This document shows, piece by piece, positions 1 through 12,890 of a DNA stretch of 64,000 bases. Position 1 is the stretch's first letter; each line of letters opens with the position of its first letter. The notes beneath the pieces were generated by a model. The model was not told the origin of the DNA and did not search any database. It saw only the letters and a program-made list of their open reading frames with translations. A program made the translations under genes and the position numbers. Origin of the DNA: Daphnia carinata (lineage: Eukaryota > Arthropoda > Branchiopoda > Diplostraca > Daphniidae); the NCBI RefSeq assembly GCF_022539665.2, contig NC_081331.1, positions 9,269,534 to 9,333,533 of the forward strand, given 5' to 3'.

Positions 1-2500
1 ATACTATTGTTATGCCCACGCGGAGTAGTACACGTGTATTCACCTTCGTCGCGCGCTTGAATGGAGAATATTGAAATCCGGAACCCTGTTCACCATAGAT
101 TCACTAGTTAGGTGGAAAATGTAATCTAAAATTTGCTGAAACTCATAGGCCTACTTACGCCACAGCCTTTCTTCACGAGATATTGCCCAACCTAAACAAC
201 GTTTTGATGATGAACCATTTATTTAACTATGATTGAATAGAACGAGAGGTCAGAAGAAATTTAGGTAAGTAGGACGCTCAGTTAGAAATTAATGGTGTGA
301 ATTGTCAAGACAATTAAAGGAAGTCAAACCGAACGGATGGCTCCTGTTGACGTTATTGGATTTTTTCCAAGTCCACTGAGGATTTCCCAATTTTCTGTAA
401 AATATACAGTCAAGATGTACGACACTTCCTGGACGAACAACCCTTCCAATAAGAACAAGGATGATAATTAATTTGTAAAACAAAGAAATACCATTTCTTA
501 CAGTTCTCCTGCGGCGTTCTCCCCAGCAGATCCCGTTGGAACATTCGTTTTTATTGTTGGCGGATGATCATCTATAATATTCAAATTAAAATGTGGTAAT
601 CAAACAGAAAACTACTAAGGATTTTGTACATGTGTAACTTAGTTTTTTAACTGAACGACAATCAGAATCAAAGAGGGCGATCCTTTGAGAACGCAATAAA
701 ATCGAATGGCAAGAGCTTTTAAATTTTAGTAAATTTGTGCCCCTCTCAATCGAGGAATTCGAAACTTTACCATAAACCCGCACAGATACATTAAAGTCAA
801 TGAAAATCCAAATTATTTTTCGACGATATTCTGTAGTGCAAAATCGGTCCCTGTTTCTCATTCTTCGCTTTTCTTTTTAGATTTCTAACCATTTTGTAGA
901 ACCTAATGGAATGCTTTAAAGGGTGCAAGACGAATCTGGTCAATCAAATTTTACGCCATCTGCTGTAGAAACATTTATTTCTTCGAAGGGTATAGCATTA
1001 TACCTACGAATCCTTTATGTTATCTGGGAACTATGTGCACTAATTTATTATAATAAAAAAGAAACCATTTACCAATAAATGCGGAAAGGCCATCGGAAGG
1101 TGTCGTTGGTAGACCTACATAGATCAATGTAAATAAGTCATTAAAATTGAATAGATTTTTCTTTTTTTTTTACATGTGGGTAGCTTATCACTCCATTTCC
1201 CATGGTAGCACTGGATTGAGACTGCGCCCAATAATTTCATTTTGCCAAGCACGGGACATCGGGCTACGAGAGTTGTACCGTGGGGAATGACGGCGTTTGC
1301 CTGTTTGGTCAAAAGATTTCAATTGCAGAAATTTTAAATGCGAAGACTGGAATATTAAATTACGCATTGAGTTTTTTAACTTGGTTCTACTGATATTGAA
1401 ATCAGTAAGTTTTGGAACGTCTACATTTATCGCCCTATTACTCTATTGGTAATATTGCATTTTATGCAAGTTTTGTGCTTACCGGTAAAGGACTGTGATG
1501 TCCATAATATGAAAGAATAAGATTTTTTTCGTCGGGAATATGTAGACGGCAATTTTTCAAAAGTGGTTGGTACCAGTCATATTTTTCTAATAAATAAAAA
1601 ACGTAAGACAATTTAACGCTAAACAACGAAAGAACTAGCCTACTTTACTTCTAAATGACATCCTGCCAATATAAAACCTTACGGGTACTGTTTGAATTAT
1701 TTATTTATTATTTTTTTTTTTTGCTTTGTGCTTTTCGGCGTCATATCTTAGCAGGCTATAAGTAAGCGTTCACCGAACCGTACTGTACGTACATATTACA
1801 GAGAGGATGGAGGGGACTCCTGGAGATTCACTCGGGGAAGGCCACTTGTTTTTACCCGAAATGTATCACTCATTGTTTAGCAGCAGCTATACAGACCGAG
1901 AGGTTGGCAAACCTCTGGCAAAGTGTACGGGATGCAAACATTTTACCTTTGATCCACAATAATTTTTGCCCAAAATTTTTAATTTGGCTTTATAATCACA
2001 CATGTTGTTGCTTAGAATCAAAATGATTCTTGACAGGGTGTACAAAATTTAAATCAGTTGGCAACCCTCGCAAAACGCAGGCAGCTAATGAAATAGAAAA
2101 TGTCAGGAATGTCACTCGATGCTTTAAATAATGTTAAACTAGACTGCAATCCATAGGTTATACGCAGAAAATTATGCGCATCTATACGCAGAAATCATAA
2201 AGGTATACACTTATGTGTTTGTAATTGGTCCAAATATTAAATGCGTGCAACGACATGCAAGGTATGGAAATTACTTCCATAACCGTGAAGGGGTCTCTAC
2301 AAGGCGAAAGACTCACCCTGCAATTCGAAGTCAGGATGGGCTAAAGCTGCCGCTGTAAAAAACTTTTCAATTGGTGAAGTTTTTAATTCCAAGTTATTTA
2401 AGCCCTCGCCATTACTTGTTGTAGTGAACAGTACGCCATAGACTTCATTTCGTCCGGTCAAAAATATCGGTACCAACACAACGTTTACCCACCACCACAT
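1..2500 (-). CDS. hig: Hikaru genki-like secreted Ig/sushi synaptic protein, 5' part (runs off left edge)
   Basis: I rebuilt seven exons by matching splice sites and reading phase: 2317-2500, 1483-1586, 1174-1300, 1073-1114, 502-571, 330-442 and 1-85 (partial). All junctions are GT/AG and phases agree throughout. Exon 1 starts at the ATG at 2500-2498 with a hydrophobic signal peptide (MWWWVNVVLVPIFL). Exon 3 is a sushi/CCP-like module with two Cys and the ending CYHGKWSDKLPTC. Exons 5-7 form an Ig-type domain: VVHLDCIF, then WTW, then DEGEYTCTTPRG. Sushi plus Ig with this wording is characteristic of Hikaru genki, a secreted protein of the synaptic cleft needed for normal locomotion in flies (family knowledge). 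The remaining sushi repeats should lie left of the window. Donor choice at 330 (GTTTGA) is the weakest junction. Another secreted sushi/Ig protein is possible. Confidence 0.72.
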
Positions 2501-3557
2501 AATATTTGAAAATGAAGTCGTGCACTACACAACAAGACGGCTTTGCCTTACGAAATGAAGTATTCTAATAGCTGAAAATGTACTTTGATTAAATCGCAGC
2601 TGAAGGTAGCAGAATAGTACAAAACGTTTTTTGCCCTCTTGCCAGTAACGCCACGTCCTTTAGACTGGTTCATCGGTCAATAATCTTCTCTGCTGAACAA
2701 GCAAGGCAGAAAAAAGGCAGAGAGGAAGGGATTATAACTTCGATCGATGCTTCGTGCAGTGATGCCTTTGTCATGTCGATGATTTTGTTCGTAACTTTTC
2801 TGCTCTTAGTAGTATACCATCCAAGCCAACATTATAGAGAGAAATGGGCGTTGCGGGACGTCGGATTTGCCTCGAAGAACAAGGCAACAAAATTATTGTA
2901 TGATTATTAGCATGATATAACCATTTTCGCCCATTAGTTTAGTGTTAAAAGCTGGCTATGGCTGTTTTCAAAGCAACGATTTTATCCAAGTCGGAATATA
3001 TCTTCTTTGTTATTGTTGTTCTAAATCATTCGAATACGTTGCACAGACAAAGAGGATAATATCTTTACTCATAGATTATTGAAGGTGTTTAAAAAGAGCT
3101 GCGCAATGCCCTTTATGAAGCTCACATAAGCAGTTTAGCACAATCACGGAGGCTCCGGCGGAAATTGACTCCAATATGAAGCGGAAAGACATTGCACTAT
3201 AAAGACCCACCCCCACAGTTGTAATTTGATTCCATTGAATATTTTTAAGCAGTTCGGATGTATTTAGATTTTTTTTTATCGATCCATGTGAAATAAAGCA
3301 GTAATTGTGAGTGCTCGTCCGCACAGTCTATCTATAATAAATACCTAATTGGCCTTGATAAAGCAGACTATATTCGAAGCAGACGTCCCTAACGCGTGAC
3401 AGCTGAAAGATAGAACTTGCAAATTGACTGAGTCAACAAACAAGTAACCTGGGGAGTAGGGTAGTGTTGTGTTATAAAAATATTTGTCGCTCTATTTGTT
3501 TAAGTGTCTTAGTGAAAGAATTTAGTCTAAAATACCTAGATTGATTCAGTGAAAATA
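2501..3557. other. Intergenic region between divergent hig and Sec6
   Basis: About 1.06 kb separating two divergently transcribed genes, so it should hold both promoters. AT-rich with short open frames only (for example an 82-codon minus-strand frame at 3076-3324 without recognisable motifs). No TATA box, initiator or repeat could be assigned with confidence. Confidence 0.5.
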
Positions 3558-6500
3558 ATGAATATAGAGCTCCTTCAAGAGGAGGCGATGGCCTCTGCCG
3601 CTGTATCCCTATCAGCTATGTTACAGCGTCCGGATCAACTTGAAAAAGTAAAAAAGAATCAATGTTCTGCAGTAATGGCAGTTTATTGTAGCAAAAAATT
3701 GAACTGTGAATTTTGACTAAATAATTTTTCCCTGATGTAGGTGGAACAATACAGACAACGAGTAACACGAAAGAAAACATCTGTTGAAGCAATGTTAAAG
3801 ACTGCTGTGCAAAGTCAGCTTGATGGTGTAATTAGTGGACTCCAGCAATTGCAGTCAGCTTTGGTTGACATCGTTGATATTCGTCAAAGGTAATGTCATC
3901 ATGATATAATTTTGAATAATATAATAATGGAGTAATTGTGGCATTTTGTTTCAGATTACATGAAATTGAGGAGTGCGTTGTAGCTATCCCACCACTCTGT
4001 GATAGCGTGAAAAATGTTAGAGAAGAACATGTTATTTATTCACAATATGCTGTTGCAATGGAAAATTTAAAACATATTTTTACTGTTCCAGAAAGGTAAA
4101 TCTTGAAATTTTTAACTCTTACAGTAGTGTCCCTATTATGTGAAAGTCCCTAGGTTTGAAAGTCTGAATCTTGTACAAATTTTCTCCTTCTTCTATGTAA
4201 AATGTTTCTATACTAGGAAGGTACCATTGACCTCGTGTAGGATCTTAATTCTAAACTTTACTACTTAAAAAGTGGTTAACAGACACCATAACCATAACTA
4301 ATTTACTGTGCCCCCACCTACCTGCTGATCACCTAACAAACCCTGATAAACTTTTGGCTTTTCGGTAGTCACCTAAAACTTATTGTACCAAAGATAAATA
4401 GGCCTGATAAAAATTTTATAAGCAAATTATTATAAGTTATTTGTAAAATATTATGTGTTTCTACTTAGTGTTGACAAAACTCGACAATGGATTTCAGAGG
4501 GTAAACTTCTTCATGCACATCAGAGCCTTACGGATCTTGAAAATTCGCGGGACGATTTGCTCTACGAACTCCACAGATTACCGAACCACTCATTGCAAGA
4601 CAAACAAATGCTCAAGGTCTCGATATTTTTGTTTCTAAAAAAAAGCGTATTTGCCCAGATCCAACGGTGACTGCTAGCTCATTGAACAATTAGCAGTTTT
4701 GTAGTGCATTTTCGTTTTTCATAGACGGTATCAATCAAGGCAATCATTTTCACCATGCCCTCTGCTAAGATGTGCCGTTAAATTTGAGTTACAACAGAAC
4801 TATCATCGATTAGATAGTAATATGTTACAACTAGATTGAAAACGGAAAAAAAAATTAAAATCAATTAAACTCCTAATCCTCACTGGATATTCACATACTG
4901 AGTAAATGCCTATGCTACTATAGATACCCACAATGTGCTTCTAAGACATAATTTCTCGATTTTAACTCATTTCTTTTTCTTTTTTTTTAAATCTCATCAG
5001 GCATATTTTTCTGGTGTGCAACAGTTGTCGGAACAGTTGGGGAAGCAGCTGTGGTTACTTTTAGGTAGATCTTTAAATACGGTTCGGAAGGAGCCCCAGG
5101 TGATTGTAACAGCCGTTCGGATTATTGAACGTGAGGAACGTGCGGACGCCTATGCGATTCAACGTCAGAAACAAAGCGGATTCTTACCGCCTGGTAGACC
5201 AAAAAAATGGAAAGGTAATTCGTTTTGTCAATCAATTTACCGTGCTTTTCACTATCTGCAATTATCTAAATTCTCACAGAACGCGCTTTGGAAGTTCTGA
5301 GCGATGCGGTAATTGAACGAATAGAGGGTAATCAATTCGAAGAAAGAGCTGACAACAAAATGTGGCTAGTACGCCACTTGGAAGTGACGCGTTTATTGAT
5401 CATCGAAGACTTACGTGTCGTGAAAACTCTTTGTGCCCCTTGTTTCCCTCCTCATTGGGATATCGTAAATCAGTTTTTCCAAAAGTATCACTCAAGCTTA
5501 TCCAAGCACCTTGAGGAAGTCATAGCTGCTGGACTTGTTGCCAATGAGTTTGTCACACTTTTGTCTTGGGTGCTTCAAACGTACCCAGGTTCTGAGTTAC
5601 TGCGACATGCAGATATTAACATCGATCCTAGTTCACTGGGCCCACTTTTAAACGATGATACAATCGAAAAACTTTTTCAGGTAGAACCTAAACGTTTCTT
5701 TGTATTTCTAACGATGAAGGCTTAACATTTGTGCATTTATTTAGGCTTATATAAGTAATATGGCTTCCAATTACAATGATTGGATGCAAAAAACTGTTGA
5801 TGCAGAGGCCAGGGATTGGAGGCGACCCATAGTTCCTGAATCAGACGGCGACGGTCATTATCACACGGAGTCTATCGTCATAATCTTTCAAGTAAAATTT
5901 TTTAAATTACTTCATGAAATCATTGGATGTAAAGATTTGACATCCCGTTCTATGGCATTTCCCCCCTCAGATGGTAGAACAAAACCTTAGCGTGTCGCGC
6001 ACCATTAGTGACGGACTAATGACGCGAGCATTAATTTTGGGATTGGAGCAAATCACACAATACGGAGAAATGTACAGAGAAGCGATAAATCTTTTCAAGA
6101 ACAAACATTTTGAAGATAGAAGCCAAGTATGTTTCCGTAAACCCCTGTGGCCTCTCTATCAAATGCCTTCATAGTTGTTTCATTTCAGGTGCCTTATTTT
6201 ACACACTACATGATTGCGATAATCAACAATTGTTTGCATGCGATGGAACTGGCCCAGGAAATGAAAACTAGATATGGAAGTAGGTGTGATCAGAGCGGGT
6301 CCTCGGCAGTTTTGAATAAATTTGAAAATCTAGCAGTAACTTACGAGGTATTTCATTTACTTGTGAAACTTTTTTTTTTTTTTATACAAGCCCAAAAAGA
6401 ATTGAGAATATGATTTTAAATCAGGGTCTTAGGAACGAGGCTGCTGGTATTCTTCTGGATGAAGCTTTTCTTGATCTTGAACCGCACTTCCAGGATTTGC

Positions 6501-7151
6501 TGACTCGCAAATGGGTCGTGTCCACCGTTCCAGTTGATACAATCTGTGCAACTTTGGAAGACTACTTTCAAGTACGAGTGTTTTTGGCTTATCTTGCACC
6601 GACATTCAATTGTTCTGATGTTGTACAATTAACAGTCTAACAATTTTCTGAATATTCAGGACTATATGCATCTGAAGCCACGAAATTTCGAATACGTCAT
6701 CCGACAAGCTGAAATCTGCATCACACGTAAATACATAACTTCTATTTTTCAAAAGAAGCTATCGCTGAAAGAAGAACGGCGAGAAGTGGCAGAAAAAATC
6801 ATTCAGGAAGCCGGGCAAATTGAAGCTCTTTTAGCTCCTGCCTTACTTAATCGTAATTCTCCATCGGATGCCTCTAAAGCCACTGAAGATGCGTCAAAGG
6901 CAATATCTGCTCTAGCGGAAGTGATCAAATGTGATTCTGAGATCATAACGCTAGAGCTCATTAACTTTATTAAAAAATATCCTGATGTTTCCCAAGACCA
7001 ACTGACATACCTACTGAGTCTAAGAGGAGACTTTGGAAGACTAGAAGCGCGTCAGAGGGTGACAGACTTGTTGTCAAGTAGTTCAAAGGGCGAGGTCGCT
7101 AGGAGTACGATATTTTCTCTAATTATTGTTCCAAGTTCAATATTTTCATAA
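3558..7151 (+). CDS. Sec6: Exocyst complex component 3 (Sec6)
   Basis: Sec6/EXOC3 is a subunit of the octameric exocyst that tethers secretory vesicles to the plasma membrane. The ATG at 3558 begins MNIELLQEEAMASAAVSL; first exon 3558-3647, second 3741-3889, then further short exons to the TAA at 7149-7151. Recognisable stretches in order are the N-terminal helical region (EQYRQRVTRKKTSVEAML), RIIEREERAD with PGRPKKWKE around 5.12-5.28 kb, the long exon 5.28-5.68 kb with the RHLEVTRLLIIEDLRVVKTLCAPCFPP block, and the C-terminal helical bundle exon from about 6.66 kb (DYMHLKPRNFEYVI). Length (about 740 codons) fits the family. Introns are mostly 55-100 bp; the longest are around 4.1-4.46 and 4.62-5.0 kb. 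The gene is divergent from hig and in tandem with UAP1. No disruption seen. Confidence 0.92.
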
Positions 7152-9690
7152 ACGTTACTTTATTTGTCTTCAAATCCCAATACAATGGACTCGTCCATTA
7201 TACTATTATTCGAAATAATAAAAATCTGGTTTACTCGAAGTTTATTTGGTTTCTATTCATTAATTGCTAATGCCAAACTAGTTATCACAATACGCACACA
7301 ATAATTTTACTGCAATTAGCTAACAAGGTGATTGATGCCATGAGTTTTGTTAATTTAATGTTAATTAATTAGCTTTAGTTAAGGACTTGAGGTTAGTCAG
7401 AAGCATTATGTTAAGGTTTCACGATCTGCGGAGAACAGTAAAATCTCCTGTTCAATCAATCGTCTCTAGTGTACGTTGTCAACACTAGATGGCCTACAAT
7501 TTCCACACAACAAACAGCTGTTTGCAACAGATAGATGCAGAGCTAGCTATTGTTAATCAAATCGTTTCGCGACAGAAAAACATTGCACTTGGCGTTAAGT
7601 CGGGCATCGCATACAGGATGCTTACAGTTTGACGACGTGGTGGTGGTAGCTGTCATAGCTATCGTACATATTAGGTAAGTCCAAAAATTCCTTTCACTTG
7701 GGACTTGCTTCGTTGTCAAAGTCAATGACAGCTGTTATTTCCTTCATGTGACGACGTCTTGATTGGCACCTGTCACATGGTTTTGAATAGTTAAAAAAAA
7801 AACGCAATTCTACGCCGAATTTTGGCATGAGATTTGAACAATTTGAGGTGTTCGGGGTTCCGCCTCTTATTTCGTAACGTTTTCTCTGCATCGGCTCAAT
7901 GTCTATACCTTGATTTTGTGCCTCGGATAGAGATGACAAAAATTTTATCTAAAGGTCTCCATAGGAACTCGGTTATCGTATATTGTATACCGTAACCATA
8001 AAGGTGAGTCGGCCACCTTAGATAAAACTGAAAGGTTATTGAAATTCTAAATTCCTACATCTTTTGAAATAAAGGGGAAGTACTTTAGCCAGGTCGCAAA
8101 CAGAACGTACAGTAGTTGAGTACCGGTTCAACATTTTTTATGATAAGCGTAATATATTATCGAGGAGGAGTAACATAATTGTCATAAATTTATTTTAGAC
8201 GAAGAAAAAAGGTAGAGGAGAGGGAGGGAGAATGGGGTTCTAGAGAAAAAGCGGGCAGATTATTACAAAATTCCAACTATCACAACAAGACATTTTAATC
8301 ACTAGCAAATAGAGTGTAAACGACAATCTTCAAAGTAAATTAATATAGGTACATCCGTATAGAGTTGTGCAGATGAGCTCAACGTTACTTCTTAATTATT
8401 CTCTTAGAAACTCGCGTAACCCAACTTCTTCCATCTTCTGTTTTAAATTCAATTGGTATTTTGTAGGGAATTTAAAAAAATCGAAATAGTCTAGCATGAG
8501 AAAAAGAGACACAAAAACAAGGAAAAAAAAATAACAATGACTAGGTTTTTTTTTCATAGTATTTCATTTGTTATTTTTTCTTTTGTTTTCATTATACATT
8601 CATATTTTTTCTTCGATCAGTCAGATCCGGTTTTATGTTTTCGTTGGAGCCCTGATGGCATCCTCGTGAAAGTCAAATCCCAACTTGCGCACCAATTACG
8701 GCACAAATTTGAAAGCATACGACCTTAAGCGCACGCAGCTACACCTGAATTTTCTATAAGGTTATCCAGATTGAGTGCTTGCATTCTCCTTGAAAACGAC
8801 AACGCATTCAACCGATACATTCTGAATGTGTATTTATTGTTTTTTTGCAACGAAAGTCGTGCTCGAAATTCATGCGTCGGAAACGGGTCCGCCTATTGGT
8901 CCAAATTACTGATTTAAACGTTTATTACGTGATATCGAAAATGCTAAAATTGGGATGGGCCAAAGCCACAAATTTAGAAAGTGCGGAAATAAACTTTGGA
9001 TGAAGTGCCTCGTTTTATTATTGTTTTTGGTATTACTGTTTATTCTGAGTGGTCATAAAAAAAACTTCCGGGTTACCTTGTTCTTCACCAACCAGATGTA
9101 GAAACCCGATTTCGAAGTACCTGTAATTTTGGGCGTATAACTACGATATTGAAAGATCCAAGGTCTCGAAAACCGTACACTTTCTCTCAACCGTTCTTTG
9201 CATTCCCACATGTCTGTCGGGTATATATGCAACGGCGAGTGGTCACTAGAAATTATTGCGGGTCTGCGTCGCGGGAGCCAGTTGATAACGAACAGCGGAC
9301 CCGCTAGGTTGTTTCATCCCGTCTCTTGCTGTTTTGTTGTTGTTTTTTTTTATCCTGATAGTTGCTTAGAAGACTCTCGTGGACTACTCTTTCAGTGGAA
9401 AGTCTCCTGCTTTGCAGCTCGTATCCTATCACTCTTAGCAATACGTAAGAAAGTTATCGGGTAGGTTGTGCAGAGCCAAGTATGCCAAGTGAAAGGCAAA
9501 ACCATTACCGAGAGCCGATCTTTTTATAATGATACTCCCTATTTCTTTGAAGTTTACTTTCTATTTTTACCTCATTTCTTTATTTTAACAGCGGCGGTTG
9601 GGTTGAATTGTTATGTGAACAGAAATTTAACTTTATTTGTGACAACTCAATTATCTTTCACTTTTTTAATTGCCGTAGCAAGGGAAAAAA
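7152..9690. other. Intergenic region Sec6 to UAP1
   Basis: About 2.5 kb without a recognised gene. It contains a CTCF-like motif at 7483-7494, an 81-codon minus-strand open frame at 7694-7939 with no recognisable domain, and AT-rich sequence. The last part probably holds a non-coding first exon of UAP1, because a pyrimidine-rich acceptor (TTGCCGTAG) lies just before the UAP1 ATG at about 9677; a possible donor is at about 9460 (ATCGG/GTAGGT). The promoter itself could not be located. Confidence 0.45.
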
Positions 9691-12271
9691 ATGGATGTAG
9701 CCCAACTGGAACAAAAACTGAAAGAACATGGACAAGAACACCTGCTGCAGTTCTGGCCGAGTTTGAATGAAGAGGAGCGACAGCAATTGTTCCATCAGCT
9801 TAATGAGTATAAACGCCTCTATTCATGGAATAGATTGTATAAACTAATTTTAAATTTTTTGTGAAATGCAGTATTAACATGGAAGAAGTAATCGAATTCT
9901 TTCGCCATACGATTGCGTCAGCCAACGAGGAAGAAGAAAAACTAGACGAACATCTGCAGCCAATTCCACCTGAATTACATGGTGCAGTGACGCGGACTAG
10001 CCCCGAACTTTTACGACATTACGAACACCTTGGTAATCATTGATAAACGTTTATATGCATTCTTCATCAGACACTTTCCTATTGTTATGCATATGTTATT
10101 TTTCTCTTTCCCATTTTGCTGCAGCCATGGAACAAATTGGCCAAGGTCGCGTTGCTGCTCTGCTTCTTGCCGGTGGACAAGGGACACGTTTAGGTGTAGA
10201 TTACCCTAAAGGTATGTTCAATGTCGGCTGTCCATCTGGGAAAACACTCTACCAATTACAAGCTGAAAGACTATTGCGGCTGCAGCAATTAACCGAAGAG
10301 CGGACCGGCCTGAAAGGAGCTATTCCCTGGTATTTAATGACTGTGTTATGAACAATGGGAACATTCACTGTGCCTGAAGCTGCAATTATTTTAATTGGTG
10401 TTTATCGTTTTTAGGTACATAATGACAAGTGAGCATACAAAGGAGCCGACCCTAGAATTCTTTCGCCGTCACGACTACTTTGGATTAAAAGAAGAGAATC
10501 TAGTTGTGTTCGAGCAAGGAATGCTACCTTGTTTTACATTGGACGGCAAGATCATCCTGGAAACAAAGTCGCGCATCGCCAAAGCTCCCGGTCGGTGACT
10601 TGAAACATTTCAAGCTAGTCGTACGTTATCTCTGATCAAACAAGGAAAAATGAATGCGTTTTTTGTTCTCTCTTGTGATAAGATGGCAATGGAGGGCTAT
10701 ACAGAGCCTTGCGTGATCGCCGAATCCTTGATGACATGGAAAGGCGACAAATTCAATACCTCCATGTTTACTGTGTCGACAACATTTTGGTCAAGATGGC
10801 TGATCCTACTTTCATTGGATTTTGCCTAAGCAAAGGCGCGGACTGCGCTGCCAAAGTGGTCGAAAAAGCCTTTCCCACCGAAGCTGTCGGTGTCGTATGC
10901 AAAGTTCATGGACATTATAAAGTAATGTAGAAATAATTTTCTTTTTTCTGACCCATTTCGTGTGAATGGCTTTCTAATTGTTTTTTCTTGTGCGTGTTTT
11001 GGTGGATCTAGGTAGTTGAATACAGTGAAATCACTCTACCTACGGCTCAGAAACGGAACGCTGATGGGCGGCTTACATTCAGTGCTGGAAATATTTGCAA
11101 TCATTTCTTCACAACGCAATTCCTTCGCAAGGTTATTAGGTTGGTTTTGAAATCCTTGATATTTTTATTTATAATCAAAGGATGAATCATAACTGGTTCC
11201 GATATTTTTCAAGTGGCCAAGAGGGAATGCTACAGCACCATATTGCTAAAAAGAAAATTGCATATGTCGATTCAACTGGCAAGATTTGCAAGCCGGATAA
11301 ACCCAACGGGATAAAAATGGAAAAATTTGTTTTTGACGTGTTTCAATTTGCAACGTAAGCATCTAATTTCCCAGATTTTTTCAAATCTTCTTTTTTATTG
11401 TAACTGCAATTGATTTGCAGGAATTTTGTCGTGTGGGAAGTATTGCGAGAGGATGAATTTAGTCCTCTGAAAAACAGCGATCAAAGCGGTGACAAGGATA
11501 CCCCAACTACGGCCCGATTAGCGCTTTACTCGCTCCATCAACGCCAAGTTTTAGCAGCTGGTGGTATTTTCGTTGACGACGAAGGCATGCGATTGCCACT
11601 GATTCCCAGGTACGAATCTAAATGATAGCGCGTCAAAGCATGCATTTTTAAGCATTTGCTAGAAGTGATGTAGTCATGACAATCTATCTAACGTTGTACG
11701 TTGTCCTTATTTTCTTTTTTTTTGTGGATTGTTTTGCACGTTCATTCAACTAATTTTTTTGTTTTATTAGTTAGAATAGCATGTCATTGTTTTAAACTCT
11801 TTAAGTGCTTGATTGCATAGTGTAAGCATGCTTTTCTTTACCAAGTTGTCCTTTTTTAAACGCGTAAAACGCATTCATTATTTTTGGCTTGACCTGTTCG
11901 CATGCTACAAACAGCGCCATACCCGCTGTCCCAGGCCAAGAAACAATATCCAAAAACGAGACAAACAACAATGAAATGTAAGTGTTTCTGCTTGAAAATA
12001 GTAAACAGTTATACTGCTCGCTATTCTCTACAGCACGAATAATATTTCTGTATGATGTCCTTTATTTTTAGGGAGATATTAACTTCCGTTTGTTTGTTTA
12101 TTTCTCACTAGCCAAAAAACATGTTCTAGACGGGAAGAACCACTGATTTGCGAGATATCACCGCTGGTTTCGTACAATGGCGAAGGTCTGGAAGCGCTGG
12201 TAAAGGGCAAGAAATTTCGACCACCATTGCTCTTATCCAGCCCATCCGAGTCCAATGGCATCAAATATTAA
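9691..12271 (+). CDS. UAP1: UDP-N-acetylglucosamine pyrophosphorylase
   Basis: Makes UDP-GlcNAc from GlcNAc-1-phosphate and UTP in the cytosol. It is the last shared step toward chitin, N-glycans and GPI anchors; the fly homologue is mummy. The ATG at 9691 gives [21 protein letters not shown]; exon 1 ends at 9806 and exon 2 starts at 9872. The nucleotide-binding signature [12 protein letters not shown] with following YPKGMF lies near 10.16-10.22 kb. Later exons carry [39 protein letters not shown], the [17 protein letters not shown] block near 11.3 kb and [19 protein letters not shown] small exon at about 11.91-11.98 kb ([16 protein letters not shown]) sits in a loop that is variable in the family. 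The last exon ends [15 protein letters not shown] and stops at 12269-12271. About 500 codons, as expected. The start and all family blocks are intact. Confidence 0.95.
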
Positions 12272-12890
12272 ATTTTACGTCGCATTAGCATTTCAAGAGC
12301 GCTCATAGATATCATCAAAATTATGCTCGACATTGGATTTTTTTTTCTGAGTTATGTTTGAGCAATCAGGTTTATTCTGTGCACACTGTACATCTATCAA
12401 CTTCCAGTTGGCTCGCCTTAACTAACAGATCGACCGGGACCAAACCATTAGCAATTAAAGTGTTTTCACAATTCAAGAATCACCAGCAGTCTTGTCCGAC
12501 CAGTCGATTTCGGTTATTGTATGGATGCCAGTAAGCATGAAAACCAATAAATTGTATTTTTTTGGCTTAGTTAGGATTTAAATGGAGCATTGTTCAAAAT
12601 TTCAAAATAACCTTTAAAAAAATTATTGTTTCGATTTTTATGCTTTTTTTCTTTTTAAAATTCATTTGGCAAACATTCGTAATTTAAAAGACAAAGATGA
12701 TCATCGCCTTCAAACCAAATTCGCCAAATACGAATTCTTGGTTACTCACGCTACAACATTAAACTAAGTTGGAATTTAAAAAGTTTTGTCTTTTATTCGG
12801 AAACGGGAACACATGTCATAAGAAATTTCCGCGTAATCTGGAGCAGTAGCGACGGTAGAGTGCGGAATTTTTGTGGTATATTCGTATATT
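12272..12890. other. UAP1 3' flank
   Basis: Downstream sequence of UAP1, presumably holding its 3' UTR (an AATAAA lies near 12545). AT-rich with no further gene seen. It ends at the 8-bp duplication CGTATATT (12883-12890) that borders the hAT-like element. Confidence 0.5.

Noticed and set aside
5125-5316. Alternative frames within Sec6, UAP1 and coracle exons
   Set aside because: Shadows of the conserved reading frame in the same exons.
7694-7939. 81-codon minus-strand frame downstream of Sec6
   Set aside because: No recognisable domain, no splice partners identified; left as unannotated intergenic sequence.
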